Source: Sternotherus odoratus
Taxonomy: Eukaryota > Chordata > Testudines > Kinosternidae
NCBI GenBank assembly: GCA_032164245.1
Contig: JAVMKO010000006.1
Location: 37,908,319-37,972,318, forward strand
DNA length: 64,000 nucleotides
Direction: 5' to 3'
Shown: positions 40,301-54,300 of the stretch, piece after piece
How positions within the stretch are numbered: the first letter of the stretch is position 1
Layout: each line of letters begins with the position of its first letter
Translations under genes and position numbers: made by a program
Notes under the pieces: generated by a model
What the model saw: only the letters and a program-made list of their open reading frames with translations
Database searches by the model: none
What the model was told of the DNA's origin: nothing

Positions 40301-43300
40301 CCAAAGGTGAAGACATAAATAAAATTACTCAAGGTCTTTCCTTAGAGGGGGAGAAATCAGGAATAAAATGGTTACCTGCCTTTGGGTAAGAGGTGTTCTT
40401 CAAGATGTGTTGCACATGTCCATTCCACTGTAGGTGCATGCGCACTGTATGCAGTTGTCAGAGAACTTTTTTCCTCAGTGGTATCTGTTGAGGCAGCTTG
40501 AACTCCCTCTGTTGCACACATTACTGCATGCTGGTATAAGAGAACGGAGCTGCCCCTAACCCCCCTCCGTTCCTTCGTACCAGGTGATTCTGATAGAAAG
40601 GGGAAGGTTGTGGAATGGATATATGCAAAACATCTCAAAGAACAACAGTTACAGAAAGGTAGGTAACAGTTTTTTATTCTTTGAGTGCTTACACATGTTC
40701 ATTCCACTGTAGGTGACTCACAAGCAGACAAACATAGAGGTGAATTTGGAGTCTACCTGAATAGTGATTGAAGGACAACCTGTTTAAAATTGGTATTGTC
40801 TCTGGACTGATGGGAAATGGCACAATGAGAAGCAAAAGTGTAAACGGATTACCAAGTTTCTGATTTACAAATAGCTATGATCAGCACTCGTGCCAAGAAA
40901 ACCGCCAGAGTTGCCTGTGATTTAGTAGAATGCATCAATACTCCAGCAACTAGTAACAAACAAATGCACAAAGAGATCCAGGATGAGATTTTCTAAGTGA
41001 AAACTTAACTGTGTCCATAATCACATTGAATAGCTGCGTAGAGATTCTAAAGTACTCTCCAGATAAAAAGCTTAAGCCCTTCTCACATTGAACAAATGAA
41101 ATCTCTCATTTCTATGCACAGGGAGTATCAAGAAGAATGTAGGCAAAAAGACTGCCTGGTTAGCATGAAAATTAAAGACAACCTTGATAAATTTTGGGTG
41201 AGGGCAGAGATAGGATAAGGAAGTTCTGACACTAGAACTCTCAACTTGCCCACCCTTCTGGCTGAGATAATGGCAAGTAAAAATGCTACCTTCATAGAGA
41301 GATGCAACTGAGAGCAAGTTTCAAGGGGTTCAAATGGCAGTCCCATTAACTTTGCTAGAACCAAGTTCAGATCCCAAGGAGGGCTGTGGGTACAATCTGA
41401 TCAAACTCTTTAGGAATATGGTAACAATGCATGGAGAAAAGGGATTTATTATCCAAGATGTGGAAGGCTGAGATAGCTGCCAAATGTACTCTTACAGAGC
41501 TAAGCTCCAAACTCTGATGTTTTAGGTATAGAAGACAGTCCAGTACAATTTCAGGGGTGCATGCTCTGGGAATGTGCCTTTCTGGCGGGGTGAAATGGAG
41601 AAGTACTTCCATTTACTACAGTACATGCCCCTAGTTGAGGGTTTTCTGCTATTCAGAAACATTTCAGGGACATCCTTAGAACAGGATTCTCCAAAGCTGT
41701 GTTAACAATGCATTAGCAATGGAGCATCCATGCTGTCAGATGGAGGACTTGTAGGCCAGGATGGAGGAGGCAGCAGCGGTCCTGCAAAATCACATCTAGA
41801 TCCAGTGGGAGAGACAGGGGCTTGACTGACAAGATCAGTAGGGTCAAGAACCAGTATTGTCAAGGTCACACTGGTGCTATAAGAATGAGATGAGCATGAT
41901 CTTGTCTCACTTTGAACAAAACTCTGGACAGCAAGGGAATCAGAAGGAAGGCATACGAAGTGGGGAGTCCTTCCAGGAGGAAAGAAAACACCTGTCAACG
42001 AGCCTGGTCTGACACCTCCCCGGAAAAAAACAAACAACAACAATGGCATTTTCTGCTGCACTTTGTCGCGAACAAGTCCCCCAGAGCGGGAGGGTGGATC
42101 TAGTGATATCAGAGTATAAAGACCACTCATGGTGATCAGAGAAGTACTGCTCAATCAATCCATTAATGTATTCTGCTTCCCTCGAAGGTCAGCAGCCCTG
42201 CAGTTAACTGAATTGGTTATGCAAAAGCCCCAGAAGCAAATTGCCTCCTGGCATTGCCTCCTGGGTCAAATGTGCTCCTCCCTGTCTATGTAAATCATAA
42301 TCTCAGAGTTGTCTGTCAGAATTAACAAATTCTTTCCTTCTATATGTCAGAAGAAAGCTGAGCAGGCTAGTCACACAGCTCTTAACTCCCTGACACTTAT
42401 ATGAGCAATAAGATCTCAAGGTAACCAGAGACCTTGCGTCTGCAGGGACGCCACATGAATCCTGCAACCCAGGGCTGATGCATCTGTGACTAAAGTGAAG
42501 GCTTGTAGCAGGGACCTCCATGCAGACTTTCAGAGGGTCCATCCACCAATCCAGAGATAACAAAACTGACACATGAACCAGCTAGTAGTACAAATGATGA
42601 TTACTTGGGGCTTTCCCCAAAGCTAGCCATGCATGCAGCTTTTTGAGATGCAGCCCGGTGTGTTAACCCACATACATACAGCTTGACATGCGACCCAGGA
42701 GGCTGAGGCCATGGCGAGACCCTATACTTTCAGTCACAGTACTTCAACAGTCTTGTCTGGCAATGAGGAAAATTAATTCAAAGGTGGTAGCTACTCCATG
42801 ACTTGTGATGAGGAAGCCACCCTTGTGACATCAGTGCTCAGTACTGGAGAATGATACCCTTGGTTGCCAATCCCCTGAGCGCAATCTCAATGACAAAAGA
42901 TGAGGTGGTTGCAGGGAGGTCCTAGCAGGAGCAGGGACACCCCACAGTGTCCAGAACAACTACTGATAGGGGCCTGGAACCGCACCTTGATGGGCCATTG
43001 CTCCGGAGACAAGTGCTCTGACTGTTGCATGACACAAGGTCTGACAAAACCAAGCCCTCCATCTTGGATGGGACACAGAGGAATGCACCTCTGAGTACAA
43101 AGACGAAGAATCTGAAACATCTGACACTGGGGGTGCAGAACCAGTTGAGACTGTGGTTAGGTAGCCCAAGCTTGGAGATAATGGATGTGGTCCTGAGGAT
43201 ATCATTGGAGGCTTGCCCTTTGGCTGCACCAGCCTTTGTGGAAGCTTGGGAGGAAACAGTCCTGTGAGTTCCTGACATGGAGAGGAAGGTGACGCAGGCA

Positions 43301-46300
43301 TCAGTACCGACTGCAAACCTTCTTGCACCTCTGGGGATACCAGTACCAAGAGAATAAGTAGGTCCCTTGTGACTGTTTATGCCTCTGGGGTGGTTGGGAG
43401 TGGCAATGATTAATGGTTCCACTGCACAGATCTTTCAGGAGATGCCCTCAATGGACCTGGCACAGGTCTGGAGGTGGTGATCCCTTCTTCTTAGCTGAAG
43501 AGTGCTCCCGTGAGAGACTCTACCCTGACTGTCTCTTAAAATCTCTAATTTGACTAGGCTTCAGCACCAACGCCCCCAACTGAGGTACGAAGCCTGAGAA
43601 GGATGTAACCCTTTTCTTCAGTACCAGTGAATGGGACCGAGGAGCTGCAGACACCTCTTGTGTGCTCCATACCGAGGTTGATGTATCTGGGGTTCTCTCT
43701 GCATGGGACGAGTCTGATGGAGGGCAGAACGCTGCCTCCCTTCAAAAGCAACATTTGAGCCTCACCACTTTAACTCTTCTTGAGCAGAGCTTAAATCCCT
43801 TACAAATGTGACTTGTCATTTATGTGGCATTCTGCCAAACATTTCAAAAAGGCTGAGTGCGGGTCACTGAATGGCACAGGTTTAGCGCAAGTGTGGCAGG
43901 ATTTAAAACCTGGTAAATGCGGCATCATTTCAGTACTGATCCCAGTACCAAAAGACAAAAACTAGTCCAAAAAACACCTAGGACTGAAAATCTATCACTA
44001 AAACTAACAAACTTAACTATCTACTTCCTAACAATAACAGAGAGTACATATACAAAGGAGTGAGAAAAGCTTACGACAACAAGTCTGAGATTACTTTGAC
44101 AACCATCACTGGCAGTAAGAAGAAACTGAGGGGGTTGGGGACGGCTCCATGCTCTGATTCCAGCATGCAGTGGTATATGGTGACAGGGGGCATTTGAGCC
44201 ACCCCAATGAGTACCATTGAGAGAAAAACTGTGCAAACCCATACCCAACTGTGCACACCCACAGTAGAATGGACATGTGCAAACACTCAAATAAGTGATT
44301 TCAGGAAAGCTTGTGTGCATTATGTAAAGACACAAAATGGCCACAATAGTGTTCCCTGGGAATGTTGGATCTATAGCCCTGAGTCTGCAAACACTTATGA
44401 ATATGCTTAATTTTAAGCATGCGAGTAGCCCCATTTATTTTAAGAGGATTAAATTTAAGCATGTGTTTGCAGCATTGAGGCCTAACTAGTGCATGCATAA
44501 CTTTACCCATAAAGAGTAAGTCAATGGAGTTACTCGCATAATTTACATTAGGTACATATTTAAGTTCAAAGTGCAGTAAAGTCAATGGAACAGTTTCCGG
44601 TGACCTCAGTGGGTTTTGGATTATACACCAAGTGATTATCCTGTCATTTGGATTCTGATTTGGGGAGGCTTTTTATTTTATTTTTTATAAAATCACCTAC
44701 TGCAAATGCCACTGAAATGAAATCTCACTTGAGAAAGTGACACTCTCAGGTATTTAAAATAATAAAAAGCCATGTGTCTAAATACATTTTGCACCTTTTA
44801 TAATGTTTCAAATTACAATTTACTAACCACTTCTTACATAATATATATAAAATTGTCAGGTTGAATAACCATTTTTATCATTTTCTACCTCTATTCACTT
44901 TGTGCCTGGTATCTTGCGAATAACAGATTTGGAGTGGGGATGATGGGGTTACCCAAAAATACTATTTTCATTCTTCCAGGTTTGATTAATATTTATCAGC
45001 TAAGTAGCTATTTTTAAAAGGCCTTCAGCTTGATAAATGATAGAGAATTTATACCAATAGAGAATTTCTGCATCATAGTTTTAAATATATTAATTTGATA
45101 GAAAGTAAGGATTATATTTATATTTTTGTCATGATTTCATAACACACTGAATACTCAATGTTTTGGTTATAATTGGTCTTTATGAAAATAATATAATACA
45201 AAAAAAATATAAAACTAAATGGAAATGATGAAAGGTAGTGTGTATGTATATAACAGGAGAGAGAACATTGCTAAATATGTATACACAAAAATATATATAT
45301 TTATTATATTTGACTCGAGCATTCTAACCTCATTAGTACATGCTCAGAGTGACATCTACTGGCTTTATACAGTTTTGTTTTTTGAAAAGACTAAACCAGT
45401 GGTTTTCAACCTTATTTCATTTGGGAACCCCTAAAACAATTCAAATGGAGGTGCGGAACCTTTTGGAAATCTTAGACATAGTCTGCAAACCCTCCAGGGT
45501 TCACAGATCACAGGTTGAAAACCATTGTTATATGGTAACGTCAACCTTTCGCGCAAACCCAGAAGGGTCCATGGACCACAGATTAGTCCAATGGTTTTCA
45601 AACAAATGACATTTCTCTTTGTAGAGACAAGGTGAATGAGGTAATATTTGTGTTAACTACTTATGCTAAACAATCTGTTCCACCTTGTATTTAGCTGTGT
45701 CACTTTGAGTACCTTTCCCAGACCTGAAGAAGAGCTGTATGTAGCTTAAAAGCTTGTCTCTGACCAACAGAAGTCAGTCCAATAAAAGATATTACCTCAC
45801 CCACCTTGTCGCTCTAATATCATGGCGCCAACACGGCTACAACAACATGTTTCTCTTTGAATTCATACAATTAAGTTTCTATTATTTCATCTCATATTTC
45901 TTTATAATCTAACTGACACACACATACAATATAGTTGGCCTGATTCCCATTTACACTATATATAACTTACTCCCATTTTAAGACTTCTTTACACTATCAG
46001 AGCAATGTAAAGGGGCATTAGCATGCCTGAGCATCAGTTTAAAACAAAGTGCCTTTTAATTTGGAGTGTGATTAATTTTTGAAAGGAGTCCAAAAAAAAG
46101 TAACTTTGGAACAAAAGAACCTGTAATCCCCTTATGTAGGGCCTCAGAGAGAAAGGCCTTAGTCCTGAAAGTAATGTGATCTTGAACAGTCTCTGAAATA
46201 TATCTGAGATTTCTCTTTCTTCAAATAGAAGTCTTAACTAAAGATCTGTTATTTAACTTGATGGGGAAATAACTAGCTTTTTGGCAAGTGTCTAGCCTTT

Positions 46301-49300
46301 CATCTGTTCAAGTTTCCTCTTTATTTCTAAGACTTTGCAGGTTCTGACTCCTGTTGAGAGTTTGTGTAGAATGAATATAAATTAAAATGATAAAAGATAT
46401 AACACACCATTGAGTAAAACACACTTTTATCACCCAAGTTAAAAAGTAATTGAAGCGAGCAACAAAAATGATTATCCACTATTTATACTGCACTTTTGAT
46501 CAAAGTAGTTTTCAGATTAAGAAGTCTACGTCAAACAATAAAAAGTTGATATAACCTGAAATGCCTTACAGACTGTTGACCTTCTGGAGACAAAAATACA
46601 CTGAAGGAAGGTGCTAGGAAGTAGTAATACTGATGTAACAGTGTTGTGTTTCTCTCTGCTGGCAAAAAAGTAAAATCTGCACTCCCAGGGAAGAAGTACA
46701 GGAATTCCTGCTGAAAGGAGTTTTATAAAATACAATACTATATCTATGACATTTTTTTACAATTCTTGTAGGACACTTTTGCTGGAAATGAGGTGATAAA
46801 ATACCTCTTCTCCTGTTTCAATTGAACATTTTGGTGCATAAGATAGAAGAATGAAATAAGCATTACTATTTTAGGCAAACTTGAATCTATAACTTTCTTG
46901 ATCAGTCCCACTATAAAATTCTATACTAGACCACTGCAAATTTCCTTGGTCTTTGTTACAAGTAAACAAGTGTCAATCTAAGTACTTAAAACTAGCACCA
47001 ACACATGAAGAGAACTAAACTATTGTTGTTATAACTGCAGACATTGGTATAATTTGAATTTGACTATCCATTGCACTGAAAAACAAGTTTGCTCTAATTT
47101 GATTCTTTGTATTTGTAGAATTTGTCAAATGCAAGAGCTAGTCATGTCCCAGTAGTTCAGTGTGTGCAATTATATTCTGAAAGAACCCTTTTCTAGTGTA
47201 GGACAAATTGTACCTATAAGGTTGTAGGTTCACATGGCATGTAGATTTAAAAGATTTAAAACTAGGTAACTTCAAAGCAGTAGGTGGTGCCACGAGATTG
47301 CAGTGCTCCAGAAGATTCAGTTTGCTATAGTTCCTCAATTCAGCAAGGTCAGGCATACGTGTAAATACTTGACATGCAAGTTCTTCCATCAACATCAATA
47401 ACATATAGATAAAACATAAGCATACAATATAATGGTAACTTCTATGCCTAGTAAAAAAAAAAGTGAAAAACCAAAGCCATAACACAAATTGAGTAGCATG
47501 AAATCTAGAAAACTAGTCAACTATTGAAAATATTAAAATAATCAGAAGTTGTTCTAGATTCCTGGATCCAAGATACAAAAGCATCATACATTGATAAATA
47601 TTCTTACTTAAGATTCTTTGACTCACAAATCTTAAACTGTTGGGATCTCTCCAGAAGTCACTTAAAAAGAAAATGAGGGGGTGGAAGAGAAATTATAGCT
47701 ATTGGCTTAGGAAACTCTGGCTTCTGCTTTTGAAGCTGCATGACACATACACTGGGATAGTGAGTCTTCTAAAACAAGTCACCGATGTGAAAGCCTTTCT
47801 AAGTGAAGCATTTTCAACTCCTTTTCCCGCTGTACTGAGGTCTCCACCTCTTACCCAAAGAAGTTCCCTATAAACTAGAATAGGTTTTTGAGATTTTTCT
47901 GAATCTCCAGTGAAATGCAGAAGTTTGCAGCCAAGCGCACCTGCTGGCATCAACCTGAATCGATAATTTTCTGTACTATACCAGCTCCATCAAGGAGTAC
48001 CATGCCTGATGTCAGGCCAGGTCTACACCTTCATGAACTAGATTTTTAGGCTCCAGGTGCTTGTTCTGAGGAACCTTAACCTGCCTTTTAAATCAGGAAG
48101 GCAAGACAGACCACAACAGGAAGGGCTGTAGCTATGGAGTGGTAAATCCCTTCCTCCAAATGAATCCTATGACTCAAGCTCAGAGTTCTGAGGTGTAGTA
48201 CCACCTACTTGGTTTACCTTTCCTTAGACCATAGCCATTTCAACCTTTAACCTTCCAGGAAGAAGGTAGGATTCATAGCTGGCAGCATTCTCAGGGAAGA
48301 TTCTTGGAGACAGTACGAGATGGAAGCCATAAACGCTTCACCAGCTGGTCCAACATACTTTGAAAAGTCATAGCAAACCTATTGCATGACTCAGTTATCA
48401 CTTGGCTACAACCCTTGTAAATTCCTGGCCCAGTGCTAACTGGGTCAGCCAACATTGCCAGCTTTTTTCAAAAAATGGGGCAAAGTCAGACCCTCTGTCG
48501 TAGAGTTGCTATCCTCCTGTTTCTTTGCAACAGAACCTTATTTGACAACATATTAGAACATCAGCCTTTTAGAGTTCAAGTAGCATCATTATCTCCCTGG
48601 TCAATCTGCTCCAATTTGGGTACTGATTATGATGCAATGATACAAGATCTAGGAGAAATGAGCTCTTTAGTTCTCGTGATAACAGCAGCACTCGTGAGAA
48701 GGCCAATGCTCTATGCAGTGACAAATTAGTCACTGAACCAATGGGGCCCATGCCCAGGGGCCCCAGCCATTTGGGGGACCCCTGGAAAATGGGAAGCCCT
48801 GCGCCCCACTCTGCCTGCCCGGTGCTCCTGCTGGAGAGTGGTATCAGGATACAAAGGCTTGTCCCGCTCTGCCCGGCACTTCTACTGGGAAGAAGAGGAA
48901 GCCCCCACACCACAACCCTGATCCCCAGCAGAAGCGCCAAGCAGGGGAAGCCCCCATGCCCCAAACCCGTTCCCCAGCAGGAGTGCCAGGAGGTTGGGGC
49001 AGGGCAAGCCCTCGCGCCCTGACCCCACTCCCTGGCAGGAGCGCTGGGCAAGTGGTGCTGCCCCAGCACCTCAACCCCATTTTCCCAGCAGGAGCACTGG
49101 GCAGAGGAGGGGGGACTTCAGGCAGAAGAGGTGAGGGGGCCCACACTTGCTCTGGCTCAAGGCTTCACAAACCCTTAATCTGCCTCTACCGCCATGCATC
49201 AATTAAGCCATTAATTGGAAAAGGCCTTCTGATTATGGTCTAAAAGGAACCAGCTGAATGGTTCCAAGGACAGAGTTTAGTTTATGGGTGTTACGCAGCC

Positions 49301-51312
49301 AACAGTAAGGGGGCATGACATGCCTTCCTAACCATGACCCTTAGGGGTCAAAAAAAACTTTAGAGGTTTGGGAAGTTTCACATGTCATGTGTTAGAGAGC
49401 TTACTTTATAGAAGGTTTTTCCTCCTTCACCATTTACTTCACAAAGTTTCACCAGGTGGCATATTTCCAGGTAATTGATAGCCTGATAAATCCTAGCTGT
49501 CATCATTCAAAAACAGAGTCAGATATTTCACACTTTTAGGAATGTTTTATCTACTTTATGGAAATGATCAATTAAATTTGGAATTGGATGAACACATTCC
49601 TTAGGACAGATCCACAGTTGGGAAGACAAACACAATTTTTTCTTCATTTTGCTAATTTTACTCACTGAGGTTCTAAGACAACTTCACCCCTGGTGAATAC
49701 CCAAATTGAAAGGATTAGCATTAGTCTACTGGGAGAAAAAGGAGTCTGCACAGATCAAAATGAAAGAAAGGGCCTAACACAGTAGCCTGACAAAAATATT
49801 CAAGAAAAACAACTAGGTCATCTTGATAGCTCAAGTGAAATCTTTACACAAGTGTTTTCATAGACTCACAGATATTAAGGCCATAAGAGATCATTATGAT
49901 CAAGTCTGACCTCTGACATAATAAAGGCCATAAAATTTCACCAAATGATTCTTGCATCAAGTCTATAATTTCTGGGTGAGCTCTATATTTCAGAGATACT
50001 CAGTCTTGATTACAATACTTCGAGTGACAAAAAGAATGAGTAGTACTTGTGGCACCTGAGAAACTAACAAGTATATTTGGGTATAAGTTTTTGCCCAAAT
50101 ACATGTTAGTCTCTAAGGTGCCACAAGTACTCCTCATTCTTTTTGCAGATATAGATTAACATGGCTACCACTCTGAAACCTGTCACCATTCAAGTGACAG
50201 AGAATCTCACATTCCGTTTGCTAAATTAAAGGCTCTCTTATGAAACCTTCTTCCCATGCCCGTGCTTGTAGACCTTGATCAAGCCACTTCTTAACTCTCT
50301 CATGGATAAACAGAATACACTGAGCTTCGTTATTTCTCACTATAAGGCAAGAGGTTTTCCAGACCTGGAATCATTCTTATATTTCTTTTCTGAGCCAATT
50401 GGTCAACATCCTTTTTAAAAAGTGTAGACACCAGAATGGACTGCAGTATTTCAGTAACAGTCTCACTAGCTCCATTCACAGTGGTAATATCACCACGCTA
50501 CATCTATGCAATATCACCTTGCATATAAATCCAAGGATAATGTTTGCTGTCTTTGCCAGTATATTCCTTTGGAGTTCAAGTCCAGCTGATTATCTACCAC
50601 AACTGTTAAGTCCCCTTCAGAGTTATTGCTTTCCAAAATATAGTCCCCCATCCTGCAAGCAGGACCTATATTCTTTATTCCTAGAAGTATAACCTTACAT
50701 GTGCCTGTATTTTTAAAAATCCATGTTGTTCAGTTGAGCCCAGCTTAGCAAGCAATCTGGATTGCTGTGTAGAACTGACCTGTCGTCATTATATACCATT
50801 CTAACAAATGTTTGAGTCATTTGCAAACTTATCAAAAATTATCTTATATTTTTATAAGTATGATTGGATCTGGGGATATAAACAGCCCATAAGAAGCAAA
50901 CAACCAGCCTGAAAATTGTGAAGGAATATCTGAAAATATTAGGTGTCCAATCCTAAATCCCCTAAGCAAAAACAGAACACAGTAAGTCACAAATACATAC
51001 AGCAAAAATGTAACTAAAATAATCACAAGGAAGGTGAAAGATAAATATAAATAAGACTTACCGTATTTTTCGTCTTATAGGACGCTCCGTCCTATAAGAC
51101 GCCCCCTCATTTTTTAATAAAAAATCCGGGAAAAAAAAAAAAAAAAGCGCCTCGCTCTCCCGTCCCCGCCGCGCGGGCGGGCTGCCGGGAGCGTCCCGGT
51201 TCCCCCCTCCCCGCCACGGGCGGGCTGCCGGGAGCGCGCCCGCGGCGGGGAGGGGGGAACCGGGACGCTCCCGGCAGCCCGCCCGCGCGGCGGGGACGGG
51301 AGAGCGAGGCGC

Positions 51313-51343
<31 letters not shown>

Positions 51344-54300
51344 ATTCGCCCTATAAGACGCATCAACTTTTTCCCCCCCGTTTTGGGGAAGAAAAAGTGC
51401 GTCTTATAGGGCGAAAAATACGGTAAACTTTTTTTCAAGTAAGAGAAAGGAACTGCAAAAACCTGAATGAAAATCAGAAAGCGATTTAGGAACTAATCTG
51501 AATGATACTGGAAAGACATAAATTAGTGATGTGACAACACTATAAAACATGAGTAGGCGGACAACAAAGCAGAGTACTGTTAATGTTTCATCATTGTTAC
51601 TTGTAAAACAAATTACCTGCTGACAGATCATCCTGTTTGGTATGCTGTACTATCATTGTTATCTTGATTTTTTTTTAAATATTTTACATAACAGTTACTT
51701 CATTTTAAAGAAATTACTCACAAATTAAAGGTTAAAATCCTTCAACACTTTCTCCCATGAGTAGCCCTTATTCATAGAAGTAATCCTGTTGACTCACACA
51801 ATTTGTGCTTAACTTTATGTACATGAATTTTCCATTGGAATCAATAACTACTCAGATGCTTAAAGGCAGACAGAAATGTAAGTGCTTCCAGAATCAGGAC
51901 TTGTGTGAGTAAGGTCTTCTGTGAGTAAGGGTTTGCGGAATTAAGATTTAAAGTCCAAATTCGTACAGGCATATATAACTTGACTCCCTTAAGTAGCCCT
52001 ATTGACAACAATGGGACTGCTCTGCTTAAGTTTGCAAACTTAAGCATGAGCATAAGCATTTGCAAGACTGGGGCCAAATCTGCGAAATATTCACTGAAAA
52101 ACTGACTAAAAAAATTTATTTGCTTGAATAAGTCAAATGGAAAACAGTATCTTTAATGCTCTGAGCAATATGAATTCTAGGTGCTTGTGGTTTAAAGATT
52201 AATATAAACCAAACTATTAAACTATGTCTGTAGTGCCAGCCTAATACAGAATCTATTAAGACATTTTGTTTCCAGAACAATTCTTTAATAATAAAAACAT
52301 TAAAATAATTAAGCCTTCAGAAAAAGTTATTCTTTAACTAATATTAATTTAAACTACATTATAATTACAAAGCTAAAACTGAAAACAGATTATAGACTCA
52401 TACCTATTTCTTTCAATTTGTTCTTCAAAAGTAATATTTTCTGAATAGAGTGATGCTTCCTCCTGGTGGTCCAGATTCTTTGCTGCAGATAAAAGATAAT
52501 GCCCTTTTCTGTTGAAAGTATGATATACTCTTGAAGCCAGCTGTAGATCAGCAGGCAATACAAAATTAGGAGAAGCCGTACACAGGTGATGAATAACTGG
52601 ATAATGTTGACCTCTGGAGGACAAAAAAAATCAACTATTTTAGCATTTTCACTGTCTTCTGACATCTAGATTTCACATACACGGATTACTCTAGTACTGT
52701 ACTAGAATCACACAGACTGTATTTCAAGTTTTAATACATATAATTAGTAGACATTATTGTACAATTAAAAGAAAAGAGAAGAGAAAAGAGAAAAGAAAAG
52801 AAAATGCTAAAATCCCTGACAGTAGCTTTAAAGTAGAAATTAATTACATAGGATGTCTTACTCTCCTGATTCAAGCAGGGCCGGCGACAGGGGGGTACAA
52901 CGGGTACAGCTGTACCGGGCCCTTGACTTAAGGGGGGGGCCCCTTAAATCCGGAGCGGGCCCAGTACGCAGCTGTACCCCCTTGTCGCCGGGCCTGTGAG
53001 GAAGGCGTGGCTCTGGGCAGCCTCTGCAGCCATCATCAGCCCCCTCCCCCGGCACCCAGCAGCCATCTCCCCGCCCCCCTTTGCTTCTCCCGGCCGGGCC
53101 ACGCGGCCGGAGCGCATGCGGGGGTTGGGCCCCGTGGGTGGCGGGAGACCGGCCGGGGGGGGGGGGGGCGCGGGCGGCGGGAGACCGGCCGGGGGGGGCC
53201 CGCGGGCGGCGGGAGACCGGCCGGGGGGGGCCCCCGCGGGCGGCGGGAGACCGGCCGGGAGCCCGCGGGCGGCGGGAGACCAGCCGGGAGCCCGCGGGCG
53301 GCGGGAGACCAGCCGGGGGAGGACCCGCACGATTGGCGTACGGGGCCCCAAAATTTCTGTCGCCGGCCCTGGATTCAAACACCACTTTCATGAGCATCAC
53401 TGAGAGTTTCACTTGTAGAAGTACATAGGATCAGACCCTTAAATTGTACACCTATGTAAATATGCTGATACATTACACAAACTCATGAGTAAGACTATGG
53501 TGTGCCTACACTGCAGCTGGGAGTTGGCTCCCCAGGGTGTGTAGACAAACACGTGCTAGTTCTAATGGAGCTAGAGTGCCAAAAATAGCAGTGTAGCTGG
53601 TAGTAGCATGAGCAGCAACTTGGGCTAGCCACCCGAGTATGTAACCAAGGAGTCCATGTGGGTTTGTCCTCAGGCAGCTAGCCCGAGCTATTACCCATGC
53701 TACCCCCAGCCACACTGCTACTTTTTGCACACTATCCTGAGCTGAGTATCTGTCTACCTGGGAAGCACGCTCCCAGCTGTGGTGTAGATTAGCCCTAAAT
53801 CTTTTGCAGAAGCGACCAAGAGTCCTGTGGCACCTTAAAGACTAACAAAAGTCTAGCATGGTTACCTCTCGGATTCCTAAATCTTTTGACATCCTTGAAA
53901 ATAATGTTTATAAAGTTTTGGACTTAATTATGTTAATGAGGTGCTGTCTTCACTTGAACATTTTCCTAACTTCTTTCAGTTCATAATTCCAAAACACTCT
54001 GACCCATAAACTACACATTTGTTTTCATCTCTTGGCTTTGTAAGACCTGATGCCACTGATTAACTTTGGAAAGTTAAAATTATTTACTTCCATCATTTAA
54101 GATCCTGATCCAAAATCCTTGAAGTCAATGACACTCTTTCTGCTAACTTAGCTGGCAACGTATCAGGACCTAAAAGGTATTTCCATCCATTTTATGGGAT
54201 CCACAGAGTTAATAAGTGTCCAGGATGCAGACAGCTATGATGCAGAGGGGCTGGCAGGCAGGAAACCTCCTGGGATGAATGAGGATGGTGTAGGAAGTAA

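Larger units (their letters stand above)
40372..44300 (-). mobile_element. DIRS-like retrotransposon with ITRs and internal complementary region
   Basis: The end motif CACATGTCCATTCCACTGTA is at 40413-40432, a variant is at 40693-40712, and an inverted variant is at about 44256-44280. The segment at 40612-40720 contains the complement of the left end (40612-40671) joined to that of the right end (40672-40720). That is the internal complementary region typical of DIRS elements. The minus-strand order is gag-like text (about 43750-42900), RNase H-like text (42572-42303) and tyrosine recombinase (41612-41128). Frames are broken and most of the RT seems deleted. Confidence 0.75.

Noticed and set aside
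48569..49146. Overlapping open stretches of up to 166 codons near 48.6-49.1 kb
   Set aside because: They are produced by the GC-rich minisatellite; there is no conserved domain.
51058..51438. Open stretch of 126 codons on the minus strand
   Set aside because: It runs through the hairpin MITE and its poly-A/T tracts, with no protein-like character.
52858..53428. Several long open stretches on both strands (up to 184 codons)
   Set aside because: All are translations of the G-rich minisatellite inside a hAT MITE; stops are rare because of composition.
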